64,000 bases of DNA from Janthinobacterium sp. SUN073 (GTDB taxonomy: Bacteria > Pseudomonadota > Gammaproteobacteria > Burkholderiales > Burkholderiaceae_D), in assembly GCF_030397665.1 (NCBI RefSeq), contig NZ_JAPUBT010000005.1, positions 310,001 through 374,000 of the forward strand. The letters run 5' to 3'. Positions 8,887-17,973 of the stretch are shown here, piece by piece; the stretch's first letter is position 1; each line of letters starts with the position of its first letter. The position numbers were made by a program, and so were the translations under genes. Below the pieces are notes generated by a model, which worked only from the letters and a program-made list of their open reading frames with translations, was not told the origin of the DNA and made no database searches.

Positions 8887-9870
8887 ATGCCCAGCCAAGA
8901 TGAGATTTTGAAAGCCAAAATTTTGGTCGTCGACGATTCGCCCGACAATGTCGACCTGATGCTGGAAATCCTGCGCGATGCCGGCTATACCAATGTCACG
9001 GCCACCATGCGTCCGGCCCAGGTCTGCCCCCTGCACCGGGAGCATTGCTACGACTTGATCTTGCTGGACCTGCAAATGCCGGAACTGAATGGTTTCCAGG
9101 TCATGAAAGGCTTGAAGGAAATCGAGCATGGCGGCTATCTGCCCGTGCTGGCCCTGACGGCGCAGCCGAGTTTCAAGATCGCCGCCCTGGAAGCGGGGGC
9201 GCGCGACTTCATCAGCAAGCCCTTCGACCTGATGGAAGTGCACAAGCGCATCCACAACATGCTGGAAGTGCGCCTGCTGTACAAGGAACTGGCGCAATAC
9301 AGCAAGCAGCAGCAGGAACTGGCGCTGCACGACCCGCTGACGGGCTTGCCCAACCGGCGCCTGCTGGAAGACCGCATCGAGCACACCTTGCAGCAATCGG
9401 CCCGCAGCCGCGGCAAGTCGGCCATCCTGTACCTGGACCTGGACGGCTTCAAGGCCATCAACGACAGTTACGGCCACGGCTATGGCGATGACATCCTGAA
9501 AATGGTGGCGGCCCGCCTGGTGGGCGCCTCGCGCAAGGAAGACACGGTAGCGCGCATCGGCGGCGACGAATTCGTCATCGTGCTGGGCAACCTGGCCGGC
9601 AAGGGCGATGCGCGCGAACCGGCCGCCAAGCTGATCGAAGTCATTTCCGAGCCGTATTTCATCAACGACCTGACCTTGCGCCTGTCGACCAGCATCGGCA
9701 TCGCCATCTACCCGGACGATGCCAGCACCGTCGAATCCCTGCTGGGCGCGGCCGACACGGCCCTGTACGAAGCCAAGCGTGCCGGCAAGAACCGCTTTTG
9801 CTGCTCGCCCCACGAAGTGATCGCGTCGCAGGTCAACATGCAGAAAAACAGCATCCCCTCGATCGCCTGA
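8887..9870 (+). CDS. Response regulator with GGDEF output (diguanylate cyclase)
   Basis: 327 residues. The receiver domain spans ~1-125, with acidic pair D16/D17, acceptor D61 in LILLDLQMPEL and the lysine of FISKPFD. The GGDEF domain spans ~150-310, with intact GGDEF at 225-229 and the inhibitory RxxD site (RKED, 216-219) five residues before it. It should make cyclic di-GMP when phosphorylated and be product-inhibited. It belongs to the same domain layout as PleD-like and WspR-like cyclases but has one receiver. The hybrid kinase upstream may feed it. Confidence 0.93.
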   Translation: MPSQDEILKAKILVVDDSPDNVDLMLEILRDAGYTNVTATMRPAQVCPLHREHCYDLILLDLQMPELNGFQVMKGLKEIEHGGYLPVLALTAQPSFKIAALEAGARDFISKPFDLMEVHKRIHNMLEVRLLYKELAQYSKQQQELALHDPLTGLPNRRLLEDRIEHTLQQSARSRGKSAILYLDLDGFKAINDSYGHGYGDDILKMVAARLVGASRKEDTVARIGGDEFVIVLGNLAGKGDAREPAAKLIEVISEPYFINDLTLRLSTSIGIAIYPDDASTVESLLGAADTALYEAKRAGKNRFCCSPHEVIASQVNMQKNSIPSIA

Positions 9871-9893
9871 ACTTGCTTTTCGCGCGGCACATG

Positions 9894-9931
9894 AAAAAAG
9901 CCGGCAAGCCTCACGGCCAGCCGGTTTTTTT
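9894..9931. terminator. Bidirectional terminator
   Basis: CCGGC...GCCGG stem flanked by six A on the left and seven T on the right, between the convergent REC-GGDEF gene and the small gene at 9946-10341. It works in both directions. Confidence 0.8.
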
Positions 9932-9945
9932 CTGCCTGGCAGGCG

Positions 9946-10650
<705 letters not shown>

Positions 10651-11364
10651 ATGTCCGCACAAACAGATCCGAACAAGGAAGCGGCCCAGGCCGATGCGGA
10701 ACGCGCCGCCGATCTCAGCGAGTTGCTCGGTCATGTCAACACCAGCTGGGACAATGAACGGCGCGCCCTGTCGCGCCAGCTGCACGACAGCCTCGGTTCC
10801 TCGCTGACGGCGCTGACCATGCACCTGTCGCTGCTGACGCAAAAAATGCCGCAGGAAGCGGCCTTGCTCGACCGTGCGGCGACCATGAAGCAATTGCTGC
10901 TGAATGTGATTGAAACCAACCGGCAAATGCAGATGAAGCTGTGGAACGACAAGCTGGAGTTTCTTGGCGTCAATGTCGCGCTGGGCGAACTGGCCGCGCA
11001 ATTTGCCGACCAGCACAAAATTACCGTGCGCTGCAGCCTGCCCGACGATGAACTGATTTGCCCCCGCAACGTGGGCGTGGCCCTGCTGCGCACCCTGGAA
11101 GAAGCGCTCAGCAACATCGCCACGCACGCCAACGCCACAGAGGTGGACATCATCATCGACGACAACGACGAAGCACTGATGATGACCGTCAAGGATAATG
11201 GCGTGGGGCTGCCGGCCAGCGAACCCGTCGAAATGAGCAAGCACGGCTTGCGCTCCGTGCGCGAGCGCGTGCATTACCTGGGCGGCAGCCTGAGCCTGAC
11301 AGCCAACCCGCAAGGCGGCACGGCGCTGACCGTCGTCTTGCCGCGCATTAATCCGAAAGAATAG
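10651..11364 (+). CDS. Soluble NarL-partner-type sensor histidine kinase (HisKA_3)
   Basis: 237 residues, cytoplasmic. The HisKA_3 dimerisation helix holds the phospho-acceptor H45 in SRQLHDSLGSSLTAL. A HATPase_c domain fills the C-terminal half (TLEEALSNIATHANA, DNGVGLP, HGLRSVRERVHYLGGSL). There is no sensor domain beyond a short N-terminal coiled-coil-like helix, so the input must come from a partner protein. No LuxR-type response regulator is adjacent, making it an orphan kinase. Confidence 0.88.
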   Translation: MSAQTDPNKEAAQADAERAADLSELLGHVNTSWDNERRALSRQLHDSLGSSLTALTMHLSLLTQKMPQEAALLDRAATMKQLLLNVIETNRQMQMKLWNDKLEFLGVNVALGELAAQFADQHKITVRCSLPDDELICPRNVGVALLRTLEEALSNIATHANATEVDIIIDDNDEALMMTVKDNGVGLPASEPVEMSKHGLRSVRERVHYLGGSLSLTANPQGGTALTVVLPRINPKE

Positions 11365-11414
11365 TCCTTGCCAGGCGCCCTCATCCGCTGAACGCTTCGA
11401 CAACAGGAGACCGC

Positions 11415-11930
11415 ATGCAACGACTGATCCCCACCCTGCTGGCAGCACTGCTGACCCTGGGCAGTGCCCAGGGCGCCGACAACACCGTGCCACCGCCGGA
11501 AACCGTGGACAAGCTGGCCTGGCTGGCAGGCTGCTGGAATGTCGACGGCGCCGAGCCCGGTTCCGGCGAACAATGGAGCACGGCCGCCGGCGGCACCCTC
11601 CTGGGCACCAGCCGCACCGTCAAGGGCGGCAAGACGACGGCCTTTGAATTCGTGCAAATCCGCCTGACGGAACCGGGCCAGCTGGCCTACATCGTGCAGC
11701 CGTCGGGCCAGCCGCCCGTGATCTTCAATTTGCTGCGCCAGGACAAGCCGGATGAATTCATCTTCGCCAACCTGGACAATGACTTCCCCAGCCGTATCCT
11801 CTACCGCCACGACAGCGAGCGCATCTTGCACGCCAGCATCACAGGCACGTTGAAAGGCAAGCTCACCACCATCGCCTTTCCCATGACGCGGGGCCGCTGC
11901 GAAGCGGCGCCGATTACGCGCAGCAAATAA
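11415..11930 (+). CDS. DUF6265-type secreted protein
   Basis: 171 residues with a signal peptide (MQRLIPTLLAALLTLGSAQGA). The mature part begins with the pattern KLAWLAGCWNVDG ... GEQWSTAAGGTLLGTSRTV, then FEFVQIRLTEPG and FPSRILYRH, typical of DUF6265 lipocalin-like beta-barrels. The export signal places it in the periplasm; the ligand is unknown. AGGAGACCGC precedes the ATG. It lies 50 bp after the orphan kinase on the same strand and may share its transcript. Confidence 0.82.
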   Translation: MQRLIPTLLAALLTLGSAQGADNTVPPPETVDKLAWLAGCWNVDGAEPGSGEQWSTAAGGTLLGTSRTVKGGKTTAFEFVQIRLTEPGQLAYIVQPSGQPPVIFNLLRQDKPDEFIFANLDNDFPSRILYRHDSERILHASITGTLKGKLTTIAFPMTRGRCEAAPITRSK

Positions 11931-11952
11931 AAAGGGGCCGCGAGGCCCCTTT
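11931..11952. terminator. Bidirectional terminator
   Basis: GGGGCC-GCGA-GGCCCC stem with A-rich left and T-rich right flanks between the convergent DUF6265 gene and the NDH-2 gene. Confidence 0.85.
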
Positions 11953-11972
11953 CTGCTCTGACACCCATTCAA

Positions 11973-13271
11973 TTAATGCAGCTTGACCTGCGGCGTGCTG
12001 CGCTTGATCAGGAAGCGGCCCATGGCCATGACGGCCGTGCGCACACTGCCCAGCACGGCGTTGTGGTGCATCAGGTGCAGGCTGACATACATCATGCGCG
12101 CCACAAAGCCTTCGACGAACCAGCTCAGGCCCTTCAGCGAACCCATCAGGGTGCCCACCGAGGTGGTGCGGCCGAACGACACGAGCGAACCGTAGTCCAG
12201 GTACTCGTACGGCTTGCTTTGCGGCGGCTTGCCCTTCGCTTGCAGCAGGAAAGTTTTCAGCAGGTAATCGGCTTGCTGGTGGGCGGCCTGGGCGCGCGGT
12301 GGCACCAGCTTGCCGTCCGGCCCCATGCAGGCGGCGCAATCGCCCAGCGCGAAGATATTCGCATGGCCCTGCACATTGAGCATGCCCGTTACTTCCAGCT
12401 GGCCGGCGCGGTTGGTCGGCAAGCCCAACGTGGCCAGGAATTCGGGCGCGCGGATACCGGCTGCCCACACGCAGATGTCGGCCGCATAACTGGTGCCGCT
12501 GGCCACCGTCACCTTGTCGGCTTCGATCGTGGTGACGCGCGTATCGGTCACCACGCTGATGCCATGTTGATGCAGCAGTTTCGAGGCGGCGATGGAGACG
12601 CGCTCGGGTAGCGGCGCGAGGATGCGCGGCGCCCCTTCGAGCAGGGTGATGCGCACATCCTTGATGGCGTTGAGATTCTGGAAACCATACGCGGCATACA
12701 CGCCGCTCGCTTCGCGCAATTCGGCCGCCAGCTCCACGCCCGTGGCGCCGCCACCGATGATGACGATATCGACACCGGGATGGCCCGCGTCGCCCTGGCG
12801 CTGCTCGGCCATGGCCAGCAGTTTCAGCAGGGTCAGACGGAAACGTTCGGCGTCTTCCGTGGCATTCAGGGAAATCGTGTTTTCCTTGGCGCCGGGCACG
12901 CCGAAGTAATTCGAGGTGCTGCCCACGGCCAGCACCAGCTGATCATAGTGGACCGTGCGCTGCGGCAAGAGCTGTTCATGCTTGTCGGTGGCGATGGCGC
13001 CTACGGTGAGGCTGCTCGACGCGGCGTCGAGCGCGATCAGGGGGCCATAGACATAGGTAAAACCATTGTCATGCGCCAACATCTGGTACGACAGACCCTC
13101 CTGGTGTATATCCAGGGTGCCGGCCGCCACTTCATGCAGCGACGGCTTCCAGATATGGTACAGGCGGCTGTCGACCAGGGTCACCTGGCCGGGGCCGAGC
13201 TTGCGGCTGAGTTTGCAGGCCAGCTCCAGGCCGCCTGCGCCGCCACCTACGATGACGATTTTACTATGCAA
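11973..13271 (-). CDS. ndh: Type II NADH dehydrogenase (NDH-2)
   Basis: 432 residues. Two Rossmann dinucleotide motifs are visible: KIVIVGGGAGGLELA at the N-terminus for FAD and VIIGGGATGVELAAEL near residue 175 for NADH, plus the GDCAAC segment that closes the FAD site. NDH-2 passes electrons from NADH to quinone without pumping protons; the C-terminal ~60 residues (GLSWFVEGFVARMMYVSLHLMHH) match the amphipathic membrane anchor. The only in-frame start near the N-terminus is TTG at 13271, four bases after a strong AGGAGG, so I take it as a true TTG start. A terminator shared with the convergent gene follows. Confidence 0.92.
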   Translation of the reverse strand: MHSKIVIVGGGAGGLELACKLSRKLGPGQVTLVDSRLYHIWKPSLHEVAAGTLDIHQEGLSYQMLAHDNGFTYVYGPLIALDAASSSLTVGAIATDKHEQLLPQRTVHYDQLVLAVGSTSNYFGVPGAKENTISLNATEDAERFRLTLLKLLAMAEQRQGDAGHPGVDIVIIGGGATGVELAAELREASGVYAAYGFQNLNAIKDVRITLLEGAPRILAPLPERVSIAASKLLHQHGISVVTDTRVTTIEADKVTVASGTSYAADICVWAAGIRAPEFLATLGLPTNRAGQLEVTGMLNVQGHANIFALGDCAACMGPDGKLVPPRAQAAHQQADYLLKTFLLQAKGKPPQSKPYEYLDYGSLVSFGRTTSVGTLMGSLKGLSWFVEGFVARMMYVSLHLMHHNAVLGSVRTAVMAMGRFLIKRSTPQVKLH

Positions 13272-13291
13272 AGATCCTCCTGCTTATTTGT

Positions 13292-13804
13292 TTAGTCCCT
13301 GTGCCCGTTGCCATTGCCGTGACCATTGCCATTGCCATTGCCATTGCCTCGGCCCGGCTTGTCATCATGCTTGTCGCGCTTGCCTTCATGTTTATCGCGC
13401 TTGTCATCATGCTTGTCGTAATGGCCGCGATCACGGTCGCGGTCGCGGTCGCCGTAATCGGGACGGCCATGGTCGCCATGCTGTTGGCGGTAACGGGGCA
13501 CATATTGGTTGTTATACCAACTATCCTGGACGAAATAGACCTCTTGGTTACAGGCATTATACTTGCGGCAGTGCTTGGACCAGTGTTTCGCATGGCCGGG
13601 CGGCACGCGCAAATAGATGGGGTGCGCCGCATAGTATTGCGGGCGCTGCACGATGACGGGCTGGGCGTAGATCAATTGCGGCGCGGGATAGTCGCCTATG
13701 TCGATGCGTCCGTAAAAGCCGGGCTGGCCGATGGTGACGGAAACCTGGGCAACAGCGGCGGTACCTGCCGACAGCAGGACGGCGGCGAGAATGAGGGTTT
13801 TCAT
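13292..13804 (-). CDS. Secreted protein with charged low-complexity and Gly-Asn repeat tail
   Basis: 170 residues. A signal peptide (MKTLILAAVLLSAGTAAVAQ) is followed by a short folded region of ~90 residues with two cysteines (KHCRKYNACNQ) and Tyr/Pro-rich segments (PQYYAAHPIYLRVPPGHAKHW). The last ~60 residues are low complexity: an Asp/Arg run, repeats of the type DKHDDKRDKHEGKR, then GNGNGNGNGHGNGNG. ATG at 13804 gives the signal peptide at the N-terminus; an earlier frame start would bury it. The N-terminal part resembles small YXWGXW-like secreted proteins of Burkholderiales. Function unknown. Confidence 0.8.
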   Translation of the reverse strand: MKTLILAAVLLSAGTAAVAQVSVTIGQPGFYGRIDIGDYPAPQLIYAQPVIVQRPQYYAAHPIYLRVPPGHAKHWSKHCRKYNACNQEVYFVQDSWYNNQYVPRYRQQHGDHGRPDYGDRDRDRDRGHYDKHDDKRDKHEGKRDKHDDKPGRGNGNGNGNGHGNGNGHRD

Positions 13805-13897
13805 GAGGACACTCCTTTTATCAGTTATGCCGCAATTGTAGACCTTGTGTGACCAACTGTTTGTGCGCAAGGACACATAAGGAATCGCGTCCCAATC

Positions 13898-14665
13898 TCA
13901 CCACAGCTTGCCAATAGGCACGACCAGGCCGCTAAACAGCGACCAGTCCGGCGACGCCGCCGTCAAGCCGCGCGCCATGCCGATATCGATGGCCAGCCGT
14001 GGCGTGGGACTCCAGGTGGCCGCCAGCAGCAACTGCGCCGTGGCCGGCGCGCCGCGCAAACGCGTGCCCGAGACTTCCGCCGTGGCGCCCCAGCGCGCGC
14101 TGACGGGCGTGGAAAATGAGGCCGCCCAGCCCGTTTGCACCTTGCCAGTATGCGGGTCGGATGCGCCCAGGCGCGTGGCGTTCAGATTGGCGTCCATGTG
14201 CACGGCGCCCAGGTCGCGACTGAAAATGCCGTTCAGCGACACGTCGCTCTTGCCGCTACCGATGCTGTCCTTGGCCGTCGGCAACTTCCAGCCCAGTTCC
14301 AGGCCCAGCGCCGTGGCGCTGTCGAGCAAAAAGGCGCGCTTGAGCACGACGGTCGTGTCGCCCACGCCCGTCTCGCGCCGGCCCGTGTCATCGCGCGCGC
14401 GCACGATGCCCTCGCCTTCGAGCAGCACGCCCCATTCGGGTGTGAACGCCAGTTTGAACGTGTATGGCAGGCTGGCGCGGCGCGTGGCGTCCGTTTTGGA
14501 CAGCAAGCCGCCGGCCTCGAATTCCAGCTGGCCCGGCGTGGGCAGCTGGGCGGGACTGGCCACGGAAGGCCGGTAAGGCAGGACGGGATCACCCTCCTGC
14601 GCCTGCGCCAATGGCGCCAGGGACAGCAGGGAGAAACACAGCAACGGCAAGCAGAGAGAAGACAT
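13898..14665 (-). CDS. Outer-membrane beta-barrel protein, phenol MetA-pathway/transporter-like
   Basis: 255 residues starting MSSLCLPLLCFSLLSLAPLAQAQ, a clear signal peptide. The mature protein alternates hydrophobic and polar residues in strands (LEFEAGGLLSK, YTFKLAFTPEWGVLLEGEGI, TVVLKRAFLLDSATALGLELGWKLP) and ends GLVVPIGKLW, with the terminal aromatic typical of outer-membrane barrels. This is the pattern of the family annotated as MetA-pathway of phenol degradation or putative transporter. The substrate is unknown. Confidence 0.72.
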   Translation of the reverse strand: MSSLCLPLLCFSLLSLAPLAQAQEGDPVLPYRPSVASPAQLPTPGQLEFEAGGLLSKTDATRRASLPYTFKLAFTPEWGVLLEGEGIVRARDDTGRRETGVGDTTVVLKRAFLLDSATALGLELGWKLPTAKDSIGSGKSDVSLNGIFSRDLGAVHMDANLNATRLGASDPHTGKVQTGWAASFSTPVSARWGATAEVSGTRLRGAPATAQLLLAATWSPTPRLAIDIGMARGLTAASPDWSLFSGLVVPIGKLW

Positions 14666-14747
14666 GGAAGACCCGAAGTGGCAAATGCGCAATAGCGACA
14701 GCCTACCACCAAGCCCAGGTGTGCGTGTTGCGCCGATACTGCCGGGT

Positions 14748-16403
14748 TCAGGCCAGGCGCCGCACGCCCTGCCTGGCGGCCGGCGCCGGCCGGCGCATCG
14801 GCGTGACATTGCTGGCCGGCGCCACGGCCAGCTGTTGCGCCTGGGCATGCAGGCGGAACACGCCCACCAGTTCCGTCAGGATCTGCGCCTGGTCTTGCAG
14901 CGATTCGGCGGCGGCCGCCGCCTCTTCCACCAAGGCCGCGTTCTGCTGCGTCACCTGGTCCATTTGCAAGACGGCCTGGTTGACTTGCTCGATGCCGGCG
15001 CTCTGTTCGGCGCTGGCGGCCGTGATTTCCTGCATGATGTCGGCCACCTGGCGCACGCTGGTGACGACTTCATCCATCGTCTTGCCCGCGTCATGCACGA
15101 GCCTGGAGCCGATTTCCACCTGCTCGACGGAGTCGCCGATCAGAGTCTTGATTTCCTTGGCGGCACTGGCCGAGCGCTGGGCCAGGTTGCGCACTTCGGA
15201 CGCCACGACGGCGAAACCGCGCCCTTCCTCGCCCGCCCTGGCCGCTTCCACGGCCGCGTTCAAGGCGAGGATGTTGGTCTGGAAGGCGATGCTGTCGATG
15301 ACGCTGATGATGTCGACGATCTTGCGCGAGGAGGCATTGATCGATTCCATCGTCTGCACCACCCGCCCCACCACGGCGCCGCCTTTGCCGGCCACGTCGG
15401 AAGCGGCGCCGGCCAGCGCATTGGCCTGGCGCGCGTTATCCGCATTCTGCCGCACGGCCGACGTCAGCTGCTCCATCGAGGATGCCGTTTCTTCCAGCGA
15501 ACTGGCCTGTTCTTCCGTGCGCGACGACAGGTCGAGATTGCCCTGGGCGATTTCGCTGGAGGCCGTATGGATGGTGTCCGTGCCCGCACGCACCTGGCTG
15601 ACGATGCCCACCAGCTTGTCGCGCATGGCTTTCATGGCAAACAACAGGCTGGCGTTGTCATGGCTGGCCGTACGGATATCGACGGTCAGGTCGCCCTCGG
15701 CGATGGCGCCCGCGATCTTGACGGCATACGCCGGTTCGCCGCCCAGCTGGCGCGTCAATCCGCGCGTGATCAGCGCACCCAGCGCCAGGCCGGCCGCCAT
15801 GCTGCCCAGCACCAGCGCGATCATGAAGCTGCGGCTGGCCTGGTATACGCCCGACGCCTGCTCGGCCGCCGCCTTGGCGCGCTCTTCTTTCTGCAGCGAC
15901 AATTTATCGAGCACACCGTCGAGTTCGTCCGCATGCTGGCGCGTCTTGTTGAGCAGCTCGACCAGTTGCGCGCTGCGCTGGGCCAGTGGCTCGGCCGCGG
16001 CCAGGGTCAGCGCCTGCTGCATGGTGGCAACATACTCGGCTTGGACAGCGGCGAAGCGGGCAAACAGTTCCTTGGCGGCCGGCGTGACGAACAGCGGCCG
16101 GGCCTTGTCCAGGTAACTTTTATTTAATTCGAGGAATTTGGCGATGTCGGCCTGGCGCGTGGCGCGCTCCTCTGCGGTAGTGGCCAGCAAGAAATTACTA
16201 CGGGCACGGCCCACCTTGATCAAGGCGATATTGGCTTCCTTGATGTGCGACAGGCCCAGCAATTCGCTGTTGTACATCTGCCCCGCCATGGTATCGATCT
16301 TGCCCATGTTGAAGATGCCGATGCCGGCCACGATGGCCCCCATCAGTGCGACACAAAAAAATGCCGCCAGCAAGCGCGTTCCCACCTTCATCCGGTTCAA
16401 CAT
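14748..16403 (-). CDS. Methyl-accepting chemotaxis protein, Tar-like
   Basis: 551 residues. A first membrane segment ([21 protein letters not shown], near 11-31) precedes a ~150-residue periplasmic four-helix bundle ([32 protein letters not shown]) and a second membrane segment near 190-210. HAMP and the long cytoplasmic signalling coiled coil follow, with the conserved hairpin tip [21 protein letters not shown]. It should sense small ligands in the periplasm and signal through CheW/CheA. There is no C-terminal CheR-tethering pentapeptide; the tail is Arg/Pro-rich. GGGAGAAATC precedes the ATG. No che genes are near. Confidence 0.95.
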   Translation of the reverse strand: MLNRMKVGTRLLAAFFCVALMGAIVAGIGIFNMGKIDTMAGQMYNSELLGLSHIKEANIALIKVGRARSNFLLATTAEERATRQADIAKFLELNKSYLDKARPLFVTPAAKELFARFAAVQAEYVATMQQALTLAAAEPLAQRSAQLVELLNKTRQHADELDGVLDKLSLQKEERAKAAAEQASGVYQASRSFMIALVLGSMAAGLALGALITRGLTRQLGGEPAYAVKIAGAIAEGDLTVDIRTASHDNASLLFAMKAMRDKLVGIVSQVRAGTDTIHTASSEIAQGNLDLSSRTEEQASSLEETASSMEQLTSAVRQNADNARQANALAGAASDVAGKGGAVVGRVVQTMESINASSRKIVDIISVIDSIAFQTNILALNAAVEAARAGEEGRGFAVVASEVRNLAQRSASAAKEIKTLIGDSVEQVEIGSRLVHDAGKTMDEVVTSVRQVADIMQEITAASAEQSAGIEQVNQAVLQMDQVTQQNAALVEEAAAAAESLQDQAQILTELVGVFRLHAQAQQLAVAPASNVTPMRRPAPAARQGVRRLA

Positions 16404-16587
16404 GATTTCTCCCGTAGACTGGCCGATACTCGATGTAACTGGAGCTTACTGGCTTGAATATAAAGAAAAACCACGAAACAAAATGCTCGAATTGTCACCA
16501 AACAACAATTCATTGATCTGCAACAACATGCGAAACGGCTTGCCATGCTAGGCAAGCCATCCGCTGTCATCCAGGAAATACCGTCGA

Positions 16588-17973
16588 TTAATGCCCGCTG
16601 TGGCCGGCTGGCTTGCGCACCGTCATCTCGACGTCGCCTTTCGCCGCCGCTTTGCCTGCACCCTGGCTGCGCACCGGTTCCGGCAAGGCACCCGTCCATT
16701 CATACGCCACGCTGCCTGCCGGGTGCTTGTACCAGCCCGGATCTCGGTAATCGCCCGGTTTCTGCTCCTTGCGCACCTTCACCGTGGTAAACATGCCGCC
16801 CATGCCGATGGCGCCGAACGGGCCGTCGCCGGCCATCATCGGCAAGGTGTTGTCGGGAATCGGCATCTGCATCTCGCCCATGTCAGCCATGCCCCGTTCG
16901 CCCATCACCATGTAGCCGGGCACGAGCTGGTTGATCTTCGCCGCCACGCCCTGGTGGTCGACGCCGATCATGGTGGGTACGTCATGCCCCATGGCATTCA
17001 TCGTGTGGTGCGACTTGTGGCAGTGGAAAGCCCAGTCGCCCAGGTCCGTGGCCGTAAATTCCACGGCGCGCATCTGGCCCACGGCCACGTCCGTGGTGAC
17101 CTCGGGCCAGCGCGACTCGGGGCGCGTCCAGCCGCCATCCGTGCCCGTCACCTCGAATTCATGGCCATGCATGTGGATCGGGTGGTTGGTCATAGTCAGA
17201 TTGCCCACGCGCACGCGCACCTTGTCGCCCTGGCGCACCACCATGGGATCGATGCCGGGGAAGACGCGGCTGTTGAACGTGAACAGATTAAAATCCGTCA
17301 TGGTCATGATCTTCGGCGTGTAGCTGCCCGGGTCGATATCGTAGTTGCTGAGCAAGAAGACGAAATCGCGGTCCACCTTCATGAAATGCGGGTCTTTCGG
17401 GTGCGTCACCCAGAACCCCATCATGCCCATGGCCATTTGCGTCATTTCATCGGCATGCGGGTGGTACATGAAGGTGCCGGGCCGCTTGGCGACGAATTCA
17501 TACACGAAAGTTTTACCAGGAGGAATGCCCGGCTGGGTCAGGCCCGTGACGCCATCCATGCCGTTGGGCAAGCGCTGGCCATGCCAGTGCACGCTCGTGT
17601 GTTCCGGCAATTTATTCGTGACAAAGATGCGCACGCGGTCGCCCTCCACCACTTCAATCGTCGGCCCCGGCGACTGGCCGTTGTAGCCCCACAGGTTCGC
17701 CATCATGCCCGGTGCCAGCTCGCGCACGACGGGTTCGGCCACCAGATGAAATTCCTTGACGTTGTTGTTCATGCGCCAAGGCAAGGACCAGCCATTCAGG
17801 GTGACGACGGGGTTGTATGGCCGCCCGTTCGGCGGCGGTGGCGGCGCCTTGGTGTCGGCGCCGGCCATGCTGACGGCTTCCGGCAGCGACGCCGCGCCGA
17901 CACGGCTGACGGCCGCGGCACTGAGGGCGACGGCGCCCGCGTTCATGAAAAAGTTTCTACGTGTAATCATCAT
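16588..17973 (-). CDS. Multicopper oxidase (copper-resistance type)
   Basis: 461 residues. The N-terminus has a twin-arginine signal (ITRRNFFMNAGAVALSAAAVSRVGA), so it should be exported folded with copper. Copper-binding motifs are complete: HWHG 129-132, HPH 171-173, HPIHMHGH 264-271 and HCHKSHH 317-323 followed by the axial Met. Met-rich segments near the C-terminus (MVMGERGMADMGEMQMPIP, then MMAGDGPFGAIGMGGM) suggest Cu(I) handling. Its start overlaps the stop of the TolC-like gene by one base (TAATG), so it is the last gene of the copper operon. It probably oxidises Cu(I) to less toxic Cu(II) in the periplasm. Confidence 0.93.
   Translation of the reverse strand: MMITRRNFFMNAGAVALSAAAVSRVGAASLPEAVSMAGADTKAPPPPPNGRPYNPVVTLNGWSLPWRMNNNVKEFHLVAEPVVRELAPGMMANLWGYNGQSPGPTIEVVEGDRVRIFVTNKLPEHTSVHWHGQRLPNGMDGVTGLTQPGIPPGKTFVYEFVAKRPGTFMYHPHADEMTQMAMGMMGFWVTHPKDPHFMKVDRDFVFLLSNYDIDPGSYTPKIMTMTDFNLFTFNSRVFPGIDPMVVRQGDKVRVRVGNLTMTNHPIHMHGHEFEVTGTDGGWTRPESRWPEVTTDVAVGQMRAVEFTATDLGDWAFHCHKSHHTMNAMGHDVPTMIGVDHQGVAAKINQLVPGYMVMGERGMADMGEMQMPIPDNTLPMMAGDGPFGAIGMGGMFTTVKVRKEQKPGDYRDPGWYKHPAGSVAYEWTGALPEPVRSQGAGKAAAKGDVEMTVRKPAGHSGH

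Noticed and set aside
13301-13500. Simple-sequence repeat that might be a CRISPR or tandem-repeat array
   Set aside because: The repeats are short, irregular and in phase with codons for the Gly-Asn and charged tail of a secreted protein; there are no spacers.
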